Of a stretch of 64,000 nt of DNA, positions 25,001 to 34,760 are shown piece by piece. Each line of letters begins with the position of its first letter. The first letter of the stretch is position 1. Position numbers and translations under genes: made by a program. The stretch covers positions 434,001 to 498,000 of the forward strand of contig NC_003279.8 of assembly GCF_000002985.6 (NCBI RefSeq), read 5' to 3'. Source of the DNA: Caenorhabditis elegans. Taxonomy: Eukaryota > Nematoda > Chromadorea > Rhabditida > Rhabditidae. The notes under the pieces are model-generated. The model saw only the letters and a program-made list of their open reading frames with translations, searched no databases and was not told the DNA's origin.

Positions 25001-27210
25001 ATATTAGAAATTAAAAAATTAGGTTTGAACATTTTTTTTCCTCGATTTTTTTACGGTATTTCACCATGTATGCGTTATAAATACAAATATGATCCCTACC
25101 TTTTTATAACTTTAAAATAACTTTTAAAAAGGAATATAATACATGCACAAGCACCATAAAATTTCAACGTTTGCTTTTTCTGGTCCGAAGAATTTTTTCA
25201 ATACGTTTACTTTATATATCACATATACAAACAATATACTGAGAATGCGTATTGCGCATTATATTTGACGCGCAAAATATCTCGGAGCAAAAACTACAGT
25301 AGTCCTATAAATTCCTACTGTACTGCTTGTGTCGATAGAATATTAAAATTGCAAAAAAAATTTAAAAAAACGAAAAAAAAACAAAGTATAAGGGAATATA
25401 TAGCTATTCCAAAATAAATCAATTTCAAAAATCGAGCCCGTAAAAGAGAAGGACTTACTGTAGTTTTCCCTACGAGATATTTTGCGCGTCAAATATGTTG
25501 TGAAATACGCATTCTGAAGATGTAGTGTACTCGTAATATATATTTTTTAACAATTCAAACATTTCCAGAATTCCTGCGCGACTACAACTCAACAATCTGT
25601 GTTCCATTCTCATCTGGATTCTTTGGACAAGACCCTCAGAATAGTATACTCTTTGTAATAATAACTATATCGATTGCTGTTCTCCTCTGTGTCCTCGTTA
25701 TTCTCGCAATTTCATTTATTCGAAAATCTCACGACGCAATCAATCAACGAAGATACAAAGCATCATCTCTAAATTGTTCAACATCAGCCGGCTCGTCGCC
25801 TCTTCCGGTTCCGCTGTTGAGTTATCACGCATTTGTGAGCTATTCGAAGAAGGACGAGAAAATGGTGATTGATCAATTGTGTCGACCGCTGGAAGATGAA
25901 GATTATCAGTTGTGCCTGTTGCATCGGGATGGGCCGACTTATTGCTCGAATTTGCACGCGATATCTGATGAACTCATAGCTCAGATGGACTCGTCGCAAT
26001 GCTTGATTCTTGTGTTGACTAAACACTTTTTGGAGAACGAGTGGAAAACGCTGCAGATTAAGGTAACAAATTCAAACTTTCAGTTTAAAATTGATATATT
26101 CGTAAAAATAAGATGTTCTTAAAAATTCTGAGAATGCGTGTTGCGCAAAATATCTCGTAGCAAAAGCTACTGTAATTATTTTATATGACTATTGTACCGT
26201 TCAAAATTACTATCCAAATATTTGATTTTTTGTTTTAAAAAATTATTTGGAATTTACTCAAATATTGAAAACAATATTATCGAAATTCCAGAAAATTTGG
26301 TGGAAATTCCGAAAATTTCAATTTTTTCGCTAATTTTCGAGAAAAAAAAAATTAAAATTTGGATTATATGAAATAAATTTCCAAACATTAAATTAAAAAT
26401 TTTTTTTTTTTGGATTTTCCAATCTCGAACCTTCAAAAATTGAATTTTTTTGAAATTTTTTTTCGGAAAAAGTAAAAAATGCTCGAAATATCGACAAAAA
26501 GTTGAAGTATTTTTTTTTGTAAAATTGGAGATTTTTGAGATAAAAAATCTGAATTTTCATTCAAATCTTGAACATCAAAATCAGCAAAAAAAATTGCTAT
26601 AAATTTATTTAAATAAGATTTAAAAAGAGTAATTCGCTATGATTTCAAATTTTCAAAAAAAAAAATTTTTTTTTCAAGTTTTAATTTTTGAACACTATCA
26701 AAAAATTTATTTTTAAACCAAAAAAATTCCGAATTTTCTGTAAAATCTCAAAAAAAAAACATTCCTAGAAATTTAATCGAATATGATTTAATAATACTAT
26801 TTTTAAATCATATTCAATTACATTTCTAGGAATTATTTTTGCTAGATTTCAAAAAGTGTATGAAAAATTAAAACTTTTTGAAAAAAAAACTGTTCTAAAT
26901 ATAATTTATAACACCAGAAATTCACTAATAACACTCCACATTTTTCCAGACCTCCCACCAACTATTCGCCAAAAACCGTGCAAAACGAGTGATCGCCGTG
27001 CTCGGCGACGGTGTGGACGCGAATCTGCTGGACGATGAGCTCGGACAGATTCTACGGAAGCACACGAGAATCGAGATGCGGAGCCATTTATTCTGGACAC
27101 TTTTGCACTCATCACTTCCATCACGACTTCCATTACCATCGAATAGTGGCGATGATTCGTCTCAACTATATTCGGATATCTATGGAATTGTGCCTTCCGA
27201 TGTTGTTTAG
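10018..27210 (+). CDS. tol-1: Toll-like receptor TOL-1
   Basis: Single-pass receptor with leucine-rich repeats (LRR) outside and a TIR signalling domain inside; the sole Toll homologue of C. elegans, reported in the literature to act in development and pathogen avoidance. Exons: 10018-10109, 10254-10376, 10994-11084, 12708-12782, 12914-13051, 16197-16306, 16482-16759, 17295-17461, 21356-21491, 21546-21721, 22856-22994, 23236-24621, 25569-26062, 26950-27210. All junctions keep frame and give 1,221 residues. Residues 1 to about 23 are a signal peptide. LRRs (LDLS.N, LDVSNN) follow to about 645, then an LRR C-cap (NPLICDCQMGW), a cysteine cluster near 704, more LRRs and a second cap (NPLRCDC). 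A membrane helix lies near 995-1020. The TIR domain spans about 1054-1190 with box 1 (YHAFVSYS), a box 2-like HRDGPTYC and box 3 (SHLFW). This ATG is the first codon after the acceptor at 9,998 and starts the signal peptide. The end of exon 7 (GT at 16,760) was chosen by frame. Confidence 0.95.
11085..12707 (+). other. tol-1 intron 3 with a foldback array
   Basis: An intron of 1.6 kb. It contains two oppositely oriented arrays of a short unit: GGCCAAAAATAGAGATTTTT at 11,800-11,930 and its inverse, AAATCCCAATTTTTCGGCCT, at 12,235-12,345. Each array is bordered on its inner side by the GACACCTAAAATTGG segment or its complement. The whole 11,790-12,345 stretch could fold into one hairpin. No exon was seen inside. 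Confidence 0.7.
13350..13613. mobile_element. GAATGCG-ended palindromic element, copy 1 (tol-1 intron 5)
   Basis: The arms read ATGCGTACTGCGCAATATAT and TTGCGCAGTATGCAT at the ends, with internal mirrored blocks GACGCGCAAAATA / TATTTTGCGCGTC, TACTGTAGCGCTTGTGTCG and GTCGATTTACGG / CCGTAAATCGAC. Family copies: 15,790 (half), 25,241, 26,130 (half), 37,480 and 62,498. Confidence 0.85.
13683..13695. repeat. Poly-G tract, 13 nt
   Basis: A run of 13 G on the + strand inside tol-1 intron 5, about 70 bp after the palindromic element. Confidence 0.95.
15790..15863. repeat. Half copy of the GAATGCG-ended palindrome
   Basis: Only the right arm is present: TACTGTAGTTTTCGCTA, then GCGCGTCAAAT and TACGCATTCTCA. 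It lies in tol-1 intron 5, 330 bp before exon 6. Confidence 0.75.
17906..18415. repeat. Long inverted repeat in tol-1 intron 8 (first)
   Basis: A foldback of about 510 bp. The outer arms are TTTAAAGGTGGAGTGCCGAA and GTACTCCACCTTTAAA. The next mirrored blocks are GACTTTGCTTTTTTAGACCA / TTGGTCTAAAAAAGCAAAGTC and ATGGCGGTTCAAAGTT / AACTTTGAACCGCCAT. The arms are about 200 bp and the centre is near 18,160. Confidence 0.85.
19984..20512. repeat. Long inverted repeat in tol-1 intron 8 (second)
   Basis: A foldback of about 530 bp with outer blocks GTTTGTGGGTATTTTGC / GCAAAATACCCACAAAC and inner blocks CACAGCCGCTGGATTT / AAATCCAGCTGCTGTG and GGCCGATAGGCATCC / GGATGCCTATCGGCC. It shares the ATGAGACTT and CGAATTTC blocks with the first repeat, so the two are distant relatives. 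Confidence 0.85.
21176..21260. repeat. AGGGCTTCCATGG-type fragment
   Basis: TAGGGCTTCCATGGTAGGCA starts a short GC-rich block of GCCTGCCTG units, ending about 95 bp before tol-1 exon 9. A near-identical start (TAGAGCTTCCATGGTAGGCA) occurs at 17,606. Confidence 0.75.
24801..24970. repeat. Near-perfect foldback in tol-1 intron 12
   Basis: The arms of about 70 bp are almost exact complements: CTTCTACGACTTTAAAGGGG pairs with CCCCTTTAAAGTCGTAGAAG, and GCGCATTTACGCGCGATGGT pairs with ACCATCGCGCGTAAATGCGC apart from one base. The loop is about 35 bp. The ends are AGTGTATTTTTTTCCA and TGGAAAAAAATTCACTG. Confidence 0.9.
25241..25515. mobile_element. GAATGCG-ended palindromic element, copy 2 (tol-1 intron 12)
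   Basis: Ends GAGAATGCGTATTGCGC and AATACGCATTCT, with internal GACGCGCAAAATATCTCG and TTTTGCGCGTCAAATATGTT blocks. It sits 50 bp before the exon that encodes the TOL-1 membrane helix. Confidence 0.85.
26130..26205. repeat. Half copy of the GAATGCG-ended palindrome
   Basis: Only the left arm is present (GAGAATGCGTGTTGCGCAAA, then AAAGCTACTGTAATTATTTT), near the start of tol-1 intron 13. Confidence 0.75.
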
Positions 27211-27999
27211 CTTACAGTTTTCCCGTTTAGGTCACAGTTTTTAGTATTTTTTTTCCTCTTCCAAATGTACGAGTTTCCATTATTCACGAGGTTTCTTTTT
27301 CACCCCCAATTCTTCTGTGCACAATTTGCCATTTTTTGAATTTTTACAACAATACCGGTACTATATTTTTCGATTTTCTTTCTTTTTCTATGAATCTTGC
27401 CATCATTCTCTAATAATTGACCAGCGATTATATTTTTGATTTAATAATTGAATATTCTCGTTTTTCAGTTCAAATTATTGCTTTTTTCTGTCACCACAAA
27501 TTCAAATTCTCGTCCTACCCTGTGTGATCTTCTGTAATATATATATATTAATAATCGTCGTTTCTTCTTGTTGTCATTTGCGGATGCTTATGAAGCTTGT
27601 ATTTTAATTTTTTGTTTTGTTTTTTTTCCTGTTTCAGCTGCAAAAAATTCGGTAGAAATTCTTGAAAACACGCAAAAAATGAATAAAAAAAATAGTATAT
27701 TAGCTTGTTCGAGAGGAGTTCACAAGCGGGTGGCCTAACATCTCCGCGGCCGCCCAGTGGTGTACTCCTCTCGGGTGAAAGAATTCCCATTTTATCATCA
27801 GTTTTTCGGCCTATTTTTTCAGTTTTTCTCAACTAAATAGTCAATTATCTCTTAAATAATGTCGAAATTAATTTAATTTACACATTTTTCCAATAAAATT
27901 CCAATTTTCGGTCATTAAATTACCCCTTTCGAATTTTGCTCTCAAAAATTAAATTTTCATCGATTTTTAATTCTCAAAATTCTTGAATTTTCAGCGAAG
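27211..27999 (+). other. Spacer between tol-1 and the lysine-rich gene
   Basis: It holds the tol-1 3' untranslated region (no canonical AATAAA close to the stop) and a small foldback at 27,711-27,777 built from CGAGAGGAGTTCAC and GTGTACTCCTCTCG. An acceptor TTTTCAG ends at 27,994, 5 nt before the next start codon, as is usual for a trans-spliced nematode mRNA. Confidence 0.6.
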
Positions 28000-28560
28000 A
28001 TGGGCAAATTCAGCAATCAGAAGAAAAATCGTGTCAAGAACAAGGTGGCGGTGACAGTAAAAAAAGCGCAACGCATGAAGGCAGACGCTAAAAATGCCAA
28101 AAAAGACGGTGAAGTGGATGTTGAGATGAAGGAGGAGGTGGTGAGAGTCAGAGGACTCGCCGTATCGTCGCTGGTGAGAAAAAAAAGGAAAAACTCGGCG
28201 AAATTCTTGATTTTGATTTTTTTTTTCAGAAAAAATTGGCCTCCGGTGAGCTGCAAAACGTGCCAAAAGTGAACGAGAAGAAGATTATCCGCAAGACAGA
28301 GCTTCCAGTTCGAGAGAAGTAGGATTTTCTCGATCTCTCCAAACAAAAAAATTGTTTTTTTCAATTTCAGCAAAAAGATCCTGGACGCTCCGACTGGAAA
28401 ACGTGGCACCACTGCTCAATACATCACAAAAAAGAAGGCAAAGAAGATGTACAAGAAGATGACACACGACGCACGCGACAAATATCGAAAAATTCAGGCG
28501 GAACTGGCCGGAGACGGTGAAGATGACGAGGAGGGTGAAGCCGAGGTGATGGAGCAGTGA
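28000..28560 (+). CDS. Small lysine-rich protein of unknown function
   Basis: Three exons: 28000-28173, 28230-28318 and 28371-28560, separated by introns of 56 and 52 nt, give 150 residues. The start lies 5 nt after the acceptor TTTTCAG, so the mRNA is probably trans-spliced. The protein is strongly basic at the N terminus (MGKFSNQKKNRVKNK) and around TKKKAKKMYKKM, and ends in an acidic tail (DGEDDEEGEAEVMEQ). No signal peptide or membrane helix is visible. The composition resembles small nucleolar or ribosome-biogenesis factors, but I recognise no family; that role is inference from charge only. The gene is convergent with the GTPase gene, whose stop lies 97 nt downstream. Confidence 0.85.
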
Positions 28561-28656
28561 TTTTGGATTTTTCCGCGGCATTTTTAAAATTGTTTTTTTT
28601 TGTTGATTTTGTTACTGTTTTTCATTTTCCACATAAAATAATCGAAAATTTATTTA

Positions 28657-31600
28657 TCACAAAAACTTTTGCACAATTTGCTCAGCTGAGTGAGCCAACT
28701 GTTTGCCACGTGTCACGATTCGATGCATCCATCCATTGGGCTCCTCGAGCTCCGCTTTCGGAGCCTGTAGCTGCTTTAGAATTATTGTCCAGAGCTCAGA
28801 AATGTTCATCGAGTACTGCGCGGAAACTTCGACGAAATTGCACTTGTGTACTTTGGCCAGGCAGGCTCCTTCTGGAAAAATCAATTTAAAAATCGATAAT
28901 TTGAAGTTCCACGTGGAGCCGCGACGCGGCACGCGTTGCATCGTTTTTTTTGGTTGAAAAACATGGTGCATCGAAGAATTTTCCTTTGACGATTTTATAC
29001 GCAATGCATCACATTTGACGAACAAAAATTCAAAATACTTTACTTTGCAAACGCGCTCCATTGATAAACTTATGAAAAATCGATAATGCTCAAATTTCAC
29101 AAAATTTTCCTCCATTTGAAATTATATAATTGTTAAACAAAATTAATAAAACCAAACATTACGCGCAGTTTCCGATAAATTTCGATTTTTTCAAAATGCA
29201 AGCGCGCTCCATTGCTAAACCTTGAAAAACCCACCCATTTTCGACACCACCGTATTCCGTTTCAAATCGATTTTATTGCCAATCAGTATAATATTGGCTC
29301 CGCGAGCAATTTTTCGATTCAAAAGCCGACTGAGCAGGTCTGTGGCACACACGAATGATTCTCGATTGTCAACGTTGTACACTATTGCGTACATTGTCAG
29401 TGATGACGCGAATGGAGAATTCTGGAAAAAAACAAGAGTTTAAAGGCGCAGGTGGGTCTCGCCACGATCCATGTTTTTTTGCGGGAATAGTGGAAATTTG
29501 GAGTTAGTAAAAAAATCAAATTTGTGTAATTTTTAATAAAATCGGTTCGCAAATGCGCTAGTACATCAGATTTCACGAGCAAATTTCATTTTGTGAGATT
29601 TGCACCAAAGATATGGGCATTTGAACTGATTTTTTAATGGTAAACACGCGAAAAAAAATACATATCCAAAAATTGAAAAAATTTTAGGTTTCACAGTCTC
29701 CTCGGCATCGAAAGCGCAGTAGTAGGGGTGGCGATAGGGCGCCCTGCTAAATTTTCTATTTTTATGGTCTTTCTTTTCGTTTTGTGCTAATGAACAAAAG
29801 TTAAGTTCGAAATCTGCGAAAAAAATCGTTTCAACGCTAAGAAACGAAGAATTGTATTTCTCAACGGTAAAAAGATTCACTCCTGCGCCAAGGTGACAGC
29901 AAGTGCGCCCCAGCCCAATTCGACGCTGAAGAGACTGTGGGTTTAAAAATTTAGAGAAGTCGCAAATTTTTTGTTCAAGATATCAGCCTAAGCTACGGTT
30001 TAAAGGCGCACAAGCACGTGGTGTCAAAGTGTCCCGTTTCGGTGTGATCTACCAAAAATGCGGGAATTTAGACGCAGACTTCTCAGCAGATTTCGTATGG
30101 TTAAGAGTGTGCTGACGTCACATTTTTTTCTGCAACAAATTCCCGCATTTTTTGTAGATCACACCAAAATGGGACTGTTTGACAGCACGTGCACAAGCAG
30201 ATCACAAGTGGGTCTTCGAGTTATCCTCCCCAAATCCTGTCCAGTAGAGCGCACTTACCTCCAACGTGGCTTCCAGCAACATTTCCAACTCGATTTGCTC
30301 GTTATTCAACAGGAAATTCATCGTTTTCGATGAAGTGTCATCTCCCTCATTTGACTCATTATTGTATTGGGTGACGAGCCGCGTGGCAAATTGGTTAATT
30401 GCTGACAGCAATGTTTTCTTCCCGCTATTCCTTGATCCATAGACACGTAGAACCACATGTTGCATTGGAACATTCGACGTTTCTTGGAATAGCCAGACTT
30501 CTGGACACGTGGCTCGGCGATCTTCTGAAAATTTTTAAATTTTCAAAAATTTGGTTAAAAATTTCAAAGGAAAATCAATAACAAAGCTACTCCAAAATTT
30601 TCAGCCTGATTGGTTGGAAAATGAGCAAGTTACAGCGCTTCAAGAATTCTAGGCCACGGTCACCAGGGAGTGGTGGCGGTGACCCTCTATTTCATTTTTA
30701 GATTTTTTAAATGGGAAACTCGAATTTAAATGTGAAACATCTGGAACATTCCAAGAAAAATTCAAAAAAACTCTCTAAGGAGTCGATAACCCTCCCCCAA
30801 TTCCTGAGATGTGACGTCATCAGGGGGAGCCCGTGACCTCATAGCTTCAAATTTGAATTTTTCAACGAAAAGTGTGAAATTAGATGTAAAATTACTAGGA
30901 AATTAGAAGAAAGATTAGAAAAGAAATTTCGGGGGTGTCGCTCACCACCCCCCCCCCCCATTTTTATAGTGTGACGTCATAGAAAGTGGGTCCCCGCTAC
31001 CTTCCATTTTCAAAGTTTTTTTATTTTTCCGATGATTGTATTACTGTACTCACTGTAATTATGTGCAACAACTGGTTGTCCAGTGGAGCACGTTTGCTTA
31101 TACCCATTGTCCGTCACAAATCCATTCTTAATTCCAAAACTTCGAAGACTTCCCTCCGGTCGTTTTTCGACGTCTTCGATGTTGTTTTGGTGCATTTGTA
31201 GAGAGTATTGGTATCTGGAATATTAAGGGGAAAATGGTGAAAAAATTCAGAAATGTACAGGTAATCGAGAAAAAAAGTTAAAACTTTTTTTGAACTAAAT
31301 TTTTTTTTCAAAATTTCAAAAAAAAAATTTTATTTGAAGAACTTTTTTATAATGTTAATTTTTCTGAAATTACTTAACTTTTTCTCTCAAAACTTGCTCA
31401 CTGAGTTTTTAAATAGATTTCTGAAATTGTCCACGTGAAGTACACTCCCAATATATCAAAGGAGCGCATTTGCGAACTAATTTTATTAAAAATTTCACAA
31501 ATTTATTTTTTTTAATAACCTAAAATTTCCGCTATTTTATCGTATTTTCTAAAATAAATAAAAAATTGTCCAGGAGGAGTACATGGCCAATTTATCAATA

Positions 31601-33131
31601 GAGCTCATATGCACACTTGTTAAAAAACAAAAAAAAAACTTATTCACCTTGGCGGTGGGTACCGCTTTTTCACACGACGAGGCGAGTTTTCCGAGCTGAA
31701 AAATGATACTTTTGGCTGGGAAGTTTTAGAATTTTGGGGAAAATAAGCATTTCCGGTGAAAAAAATTGTTTTTTATTGGAATAGTTTTTAATATTCTAGG
31801 CCATGTCGTAAAGAATTGAGTCAAAATTTAAATTTTTGAGGTACGAGCTTCCAGTTCCCCCCACAATTCCCCCTATGGCCTAGAATTTCAGAAAACTCTA
31901 CCATCGATTCAAACTCTGTTACTTTTGAGGATAAGGGGTTCCGGACGCCCCAAACTTCCGCCCGTGGCCTAGAACTCCCAACTTCTTCCACCGACCTGGA
32001 CGTGGTGCTCGTACTGGCAAAATGCTCATCAACATCTGGCAGTAAATTGTTCAACCGTCTTGGGGACACGGTACGCGGGGTCGACGGTAGACTTCGGCGA
32101 CTGATCGGCGATGTAGGAAGACTTCTGAAAAAAAATCAATCAATAAAACAACGACACTCTGCTCGTGAGGATCCGCCCATTCCGCTTGTTGTTTACCAAT
32201 TTCTTTTAAAAAAATTCTACAATGCGCAAAATTAATAGAACTACCTTCTTATAATTTTTTTTTAACTCAAAATTTTCAAAAAAACAACGACACTCCGCTT
32301 GTAGACTCCGCCCACTTTCCAAAAAGGACAATTCGGAGTGTCGTTTGAAAAATATCCTAAAATTTGAAAAATTCATTTTTAGTCTCAAATTTTAATGAAA
32401 ATTACGTGAAAATCTATAACAACTACGACACTTTTGGCTCCGCCCAAAAACGTCTTTTGGCTCCGCCCGAAAACGGGGCGGAGCCTGGCACTAATATTAC
32501 AGTTTTTATTTCCATAAGTGATTAAAAAATCAACAAAAAAATTATTTAGAAAGTATCTCAATTATTGAATGAAATTTTATAAAATCTACGACACTCCGCT
32601 TGGAACCCCCTCCCCCTGCCAAGAATGGGGCGGAGCCTAGAACAAACGGAGTTTTTGCAAGAAAAATATTGCTTGAAATTTTAAAGACATTAATAAAAAT
32701 CCGAGTTTTTAGAAAAAATTGGGCCAAATCGAATAATAAAAAATACGTTACTCCGCTAATAAAACCAGCTCATTACCAAGAAAGGGGCGGAGCGTATACA
32801 AACGGAGCGTCGTTTGAAAAAATATTTTTTGGAAAACTAAAATGTTCCAGCGGGAGGAAGCTTCTGCAAAGGCAATCTAATTTTTTTCCGGAAATTCAAT
32901 TTCCTCAGGGTTCTCTCTGCAAATTTGTTCACGAAAAAACTCGTGGTGCTGTGCAAATGCGCTCTATTGATAATTTCATCTAGAGAGCGCAATTACATCA
33001 AATTAGCAATGGAGCGTTGTTGCATACCTTCTCGTTGCAGCGGGAGACGCTGGTGACGGAGGTGATAGCCGTGATGAAAATTGTTGGGGTATCGCCAGCG
33101 CAACTGGAAGGGAAACACGACGATTCGACAT
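28657..33131 (-). CDS. RGK/Ras-like small GTPase with degenerate G motifs
   Basis: Seven exons on the minus strand (5' to 3'): 33131-33028, 32124-31996, 31695-31648, 31214-31054, 30524-30259, 29421-29235, 28871-28657, giving 369 residues in frame throughout. The start codon is 4 nt after an acceptor (TTTTTTTACAG), consistent with SL trans-splicing. Residues 1 to about 150 are a Ser/Arg/Pro-rich extension (RRVSLP, RRSLPTSP) with possible kinase or 14-3-3 sites, as in Rad/Gem/Rem proteins. The GTPase core follows: P-loop YGSRNSGKKTLL near 175-185, NKxD motif IGNKIDL near 284 and G5 EVSAQYS. The P-loop Ser/Thr is Lys (GKK) and no DxxG motif is visible. The C terminus has no CAAX box (it ends AEQIVQKFL), again like RGK proteins. 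RGK proteins regulate calcium channels and the cytoskeleton; any such role here is inference. Confidence 0.85.
30015..30191. mobile_element. CACGTG-ended palindromic MITE, copy D
   Basis: An intact copy, 177 bp, with CACGTGGTGTCAAAGTGTCC at the left and GACAGCACGTG at the right, inside the intron of the GTPase gene that precedes its NKxD exon. Confidence 0.9.
30948..30959. repeat. Poly-C tract, 12 nt
   Basis: A run of 12 C in a GTPase intron. Confidence 0.95.
32140..32830. repeat. Degenerate tandem repeat with ACGACACTCCGCTTG core
   Basis: Intron 1 of the GTPase gene contains at least five copies of a core like ACGACACTCCGCTTG (near 32,150, 32,286, 32,424, 32,587 and 32,747). Spacing is about 135 to 165 bp. 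CTCCGCCC or GGGGCGGAG blocks accompany most copies, and inverted partners such as GGAGTGTCGTTTGAAA occur between them. Confidence 0.7.
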
Positions 33132-33319
33132 TTTTCTGTAAAAAAATCCATGATAAAACTAAAATTTAAAGAAAAAATAATGTAAATAAAAGTGGGGAAG
33201 TGGCTAAGCGGGGACACAAATACGCGGGAAATCCGCTTATTTTTGCTGGATTTGACGTAAAAATCCGAATCAACTGGCACTCGACGCGTTTTCCAACAAG
33301 AAAAAACTAAAATTTCATA

Positions 33320-34760
33320 TATTGGTGGCCTAGAAAATTCGAAAACTGTTCAAGCTTACGTAAAGTGTGTATTTTCCATATTAGAGAATAAGATTGGAAG
33401 AAAAATAAAATATTGTAATTTCTAGGCCACCGCAAAACTTCTAAGTCACCTATGAAATTTCTAGGCTACCGTGAAAATTCTAGGCCATCATAAAAATAAA
33501 ATTTATATATTTTTGTCCTGAAACTAAGTCCACTTCCGCCAGAAATAATAAAAGCAACAAAAAAGACAACACAAAAAATTGAGAACTCTTAAGAACAAAA
33601 GAAATCCGACCCGAAATCGAATACCCCACGAAAATTTTCGGAATTTAGAAAGAAAAACTATTTTTAGACACTTTTTTTCCTTCAAAAGGAGGAACTTTGT
33701 TGCGCGGCCTAAAAAATAGAAAACTCGGCCACCGATTTGTTTGCGGCCACGGGACACTCCGCAGTTGCAAAGGCTACAGATGCAAATACTGGAAAACTAG
33801 GTCACCAAGTGGAAACCTTGGTCATCGCGTGGAAAAAAACTTTGACAAAAAATTTTTGAAAATTTTATAAATTTATTCTAGGCCACCACCTGTAAACCTA
33901 GGTCACCATGTGGAAGGCTAGATCACCAAGTGGAGCCTAGACCAGCACATAGGCCTCTAGGCCACCACGTAGGAAATTAGGTCACCAACTGGAAAGCTAG
34001 GCCTCCACATGATAAATAATATTTTTTGGAATTTCGTTTTGACCAAAGAAACTTGTTTTTACCAAAATATTTGAAAATCGTTTTCAAGGCCGTCCGGTGA
34101 AAACTGTGTAAACCTAGGCCACCAAATAGAAAGTCAGGCTGCGACATCTAAACTTAGGCCACCAAGTAGAAAGCTAGGCCATCAAGTAAAAACCTAGACC
34201 ACTATGCCAAAATAGATGCCTTCTAAAAGTTTCAGGGAAAAAATGTTTTTCAACAAAAATTTTTAAAATCGTGGCCGAGTGGACTTTAATAAAATTTACT
34301 TTTTCAGCCACGTGGCAGAGGGATATCGGAGCATCGTTTGAATTTTCTAATTTCTGAAAGAAAACCGGAACACATTGCAAAAATACGAAAAATATAACTG
34401 AAGCTGACATATGAAATGAGTTCTATGCTCCCCGCCGCCTATTCTTCTCATTTTTCTGCTTATTTTTGTCGTTGGGGGGATGCTGGTATCATATTCTTCG
34501 TCCCCTCTTCTTTCATTGCCAGTCTATTCAGTATTATAATTAGCGTGTATTCCCTATTGGATTCTGCTCCCCGTCGTTTTTTTTTCTATGCGAAAAAAAT
34601 AGAAAATACGAGGTGAACGGGAATTTTTATGAAAACGAACGAAGAATTTGAGTTTTCTAGGCCACCAAATTGAAACATAGGCCAGCAAACGGATCTCTAG
34701 TAAAAACCTAAACCACAATACGAAAAACTAGGCCACCAACGAAAAATGGGAGATTCCGCT
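33320..34760. repeat. Lattice of CTAGGCCACC / GTGGAAA motifs
   Basis: A short phrase, roughly AAACCTAGGCCACCAAGTGG, recurs in both orientations more than twenty times, most densely at 33,880-34,210. Spacing is irregular, so it is not a simple tandem repeat. Scattered copies (TTTCTAGGCCAC, CTCGGCCACCG) continue in introns and spacers to about 57.8 kb. Confidence 0.8.

Noticed and set aside
27629..27636. CTGTTTCA, the core of the upstream motif of nematode 21U-RNA genes (also near 60,203)
   Set aside because: An 8-mer is expected by chance in 64 kb; 21U genes cluster on chromosome IV, and no extended motif context was seen.
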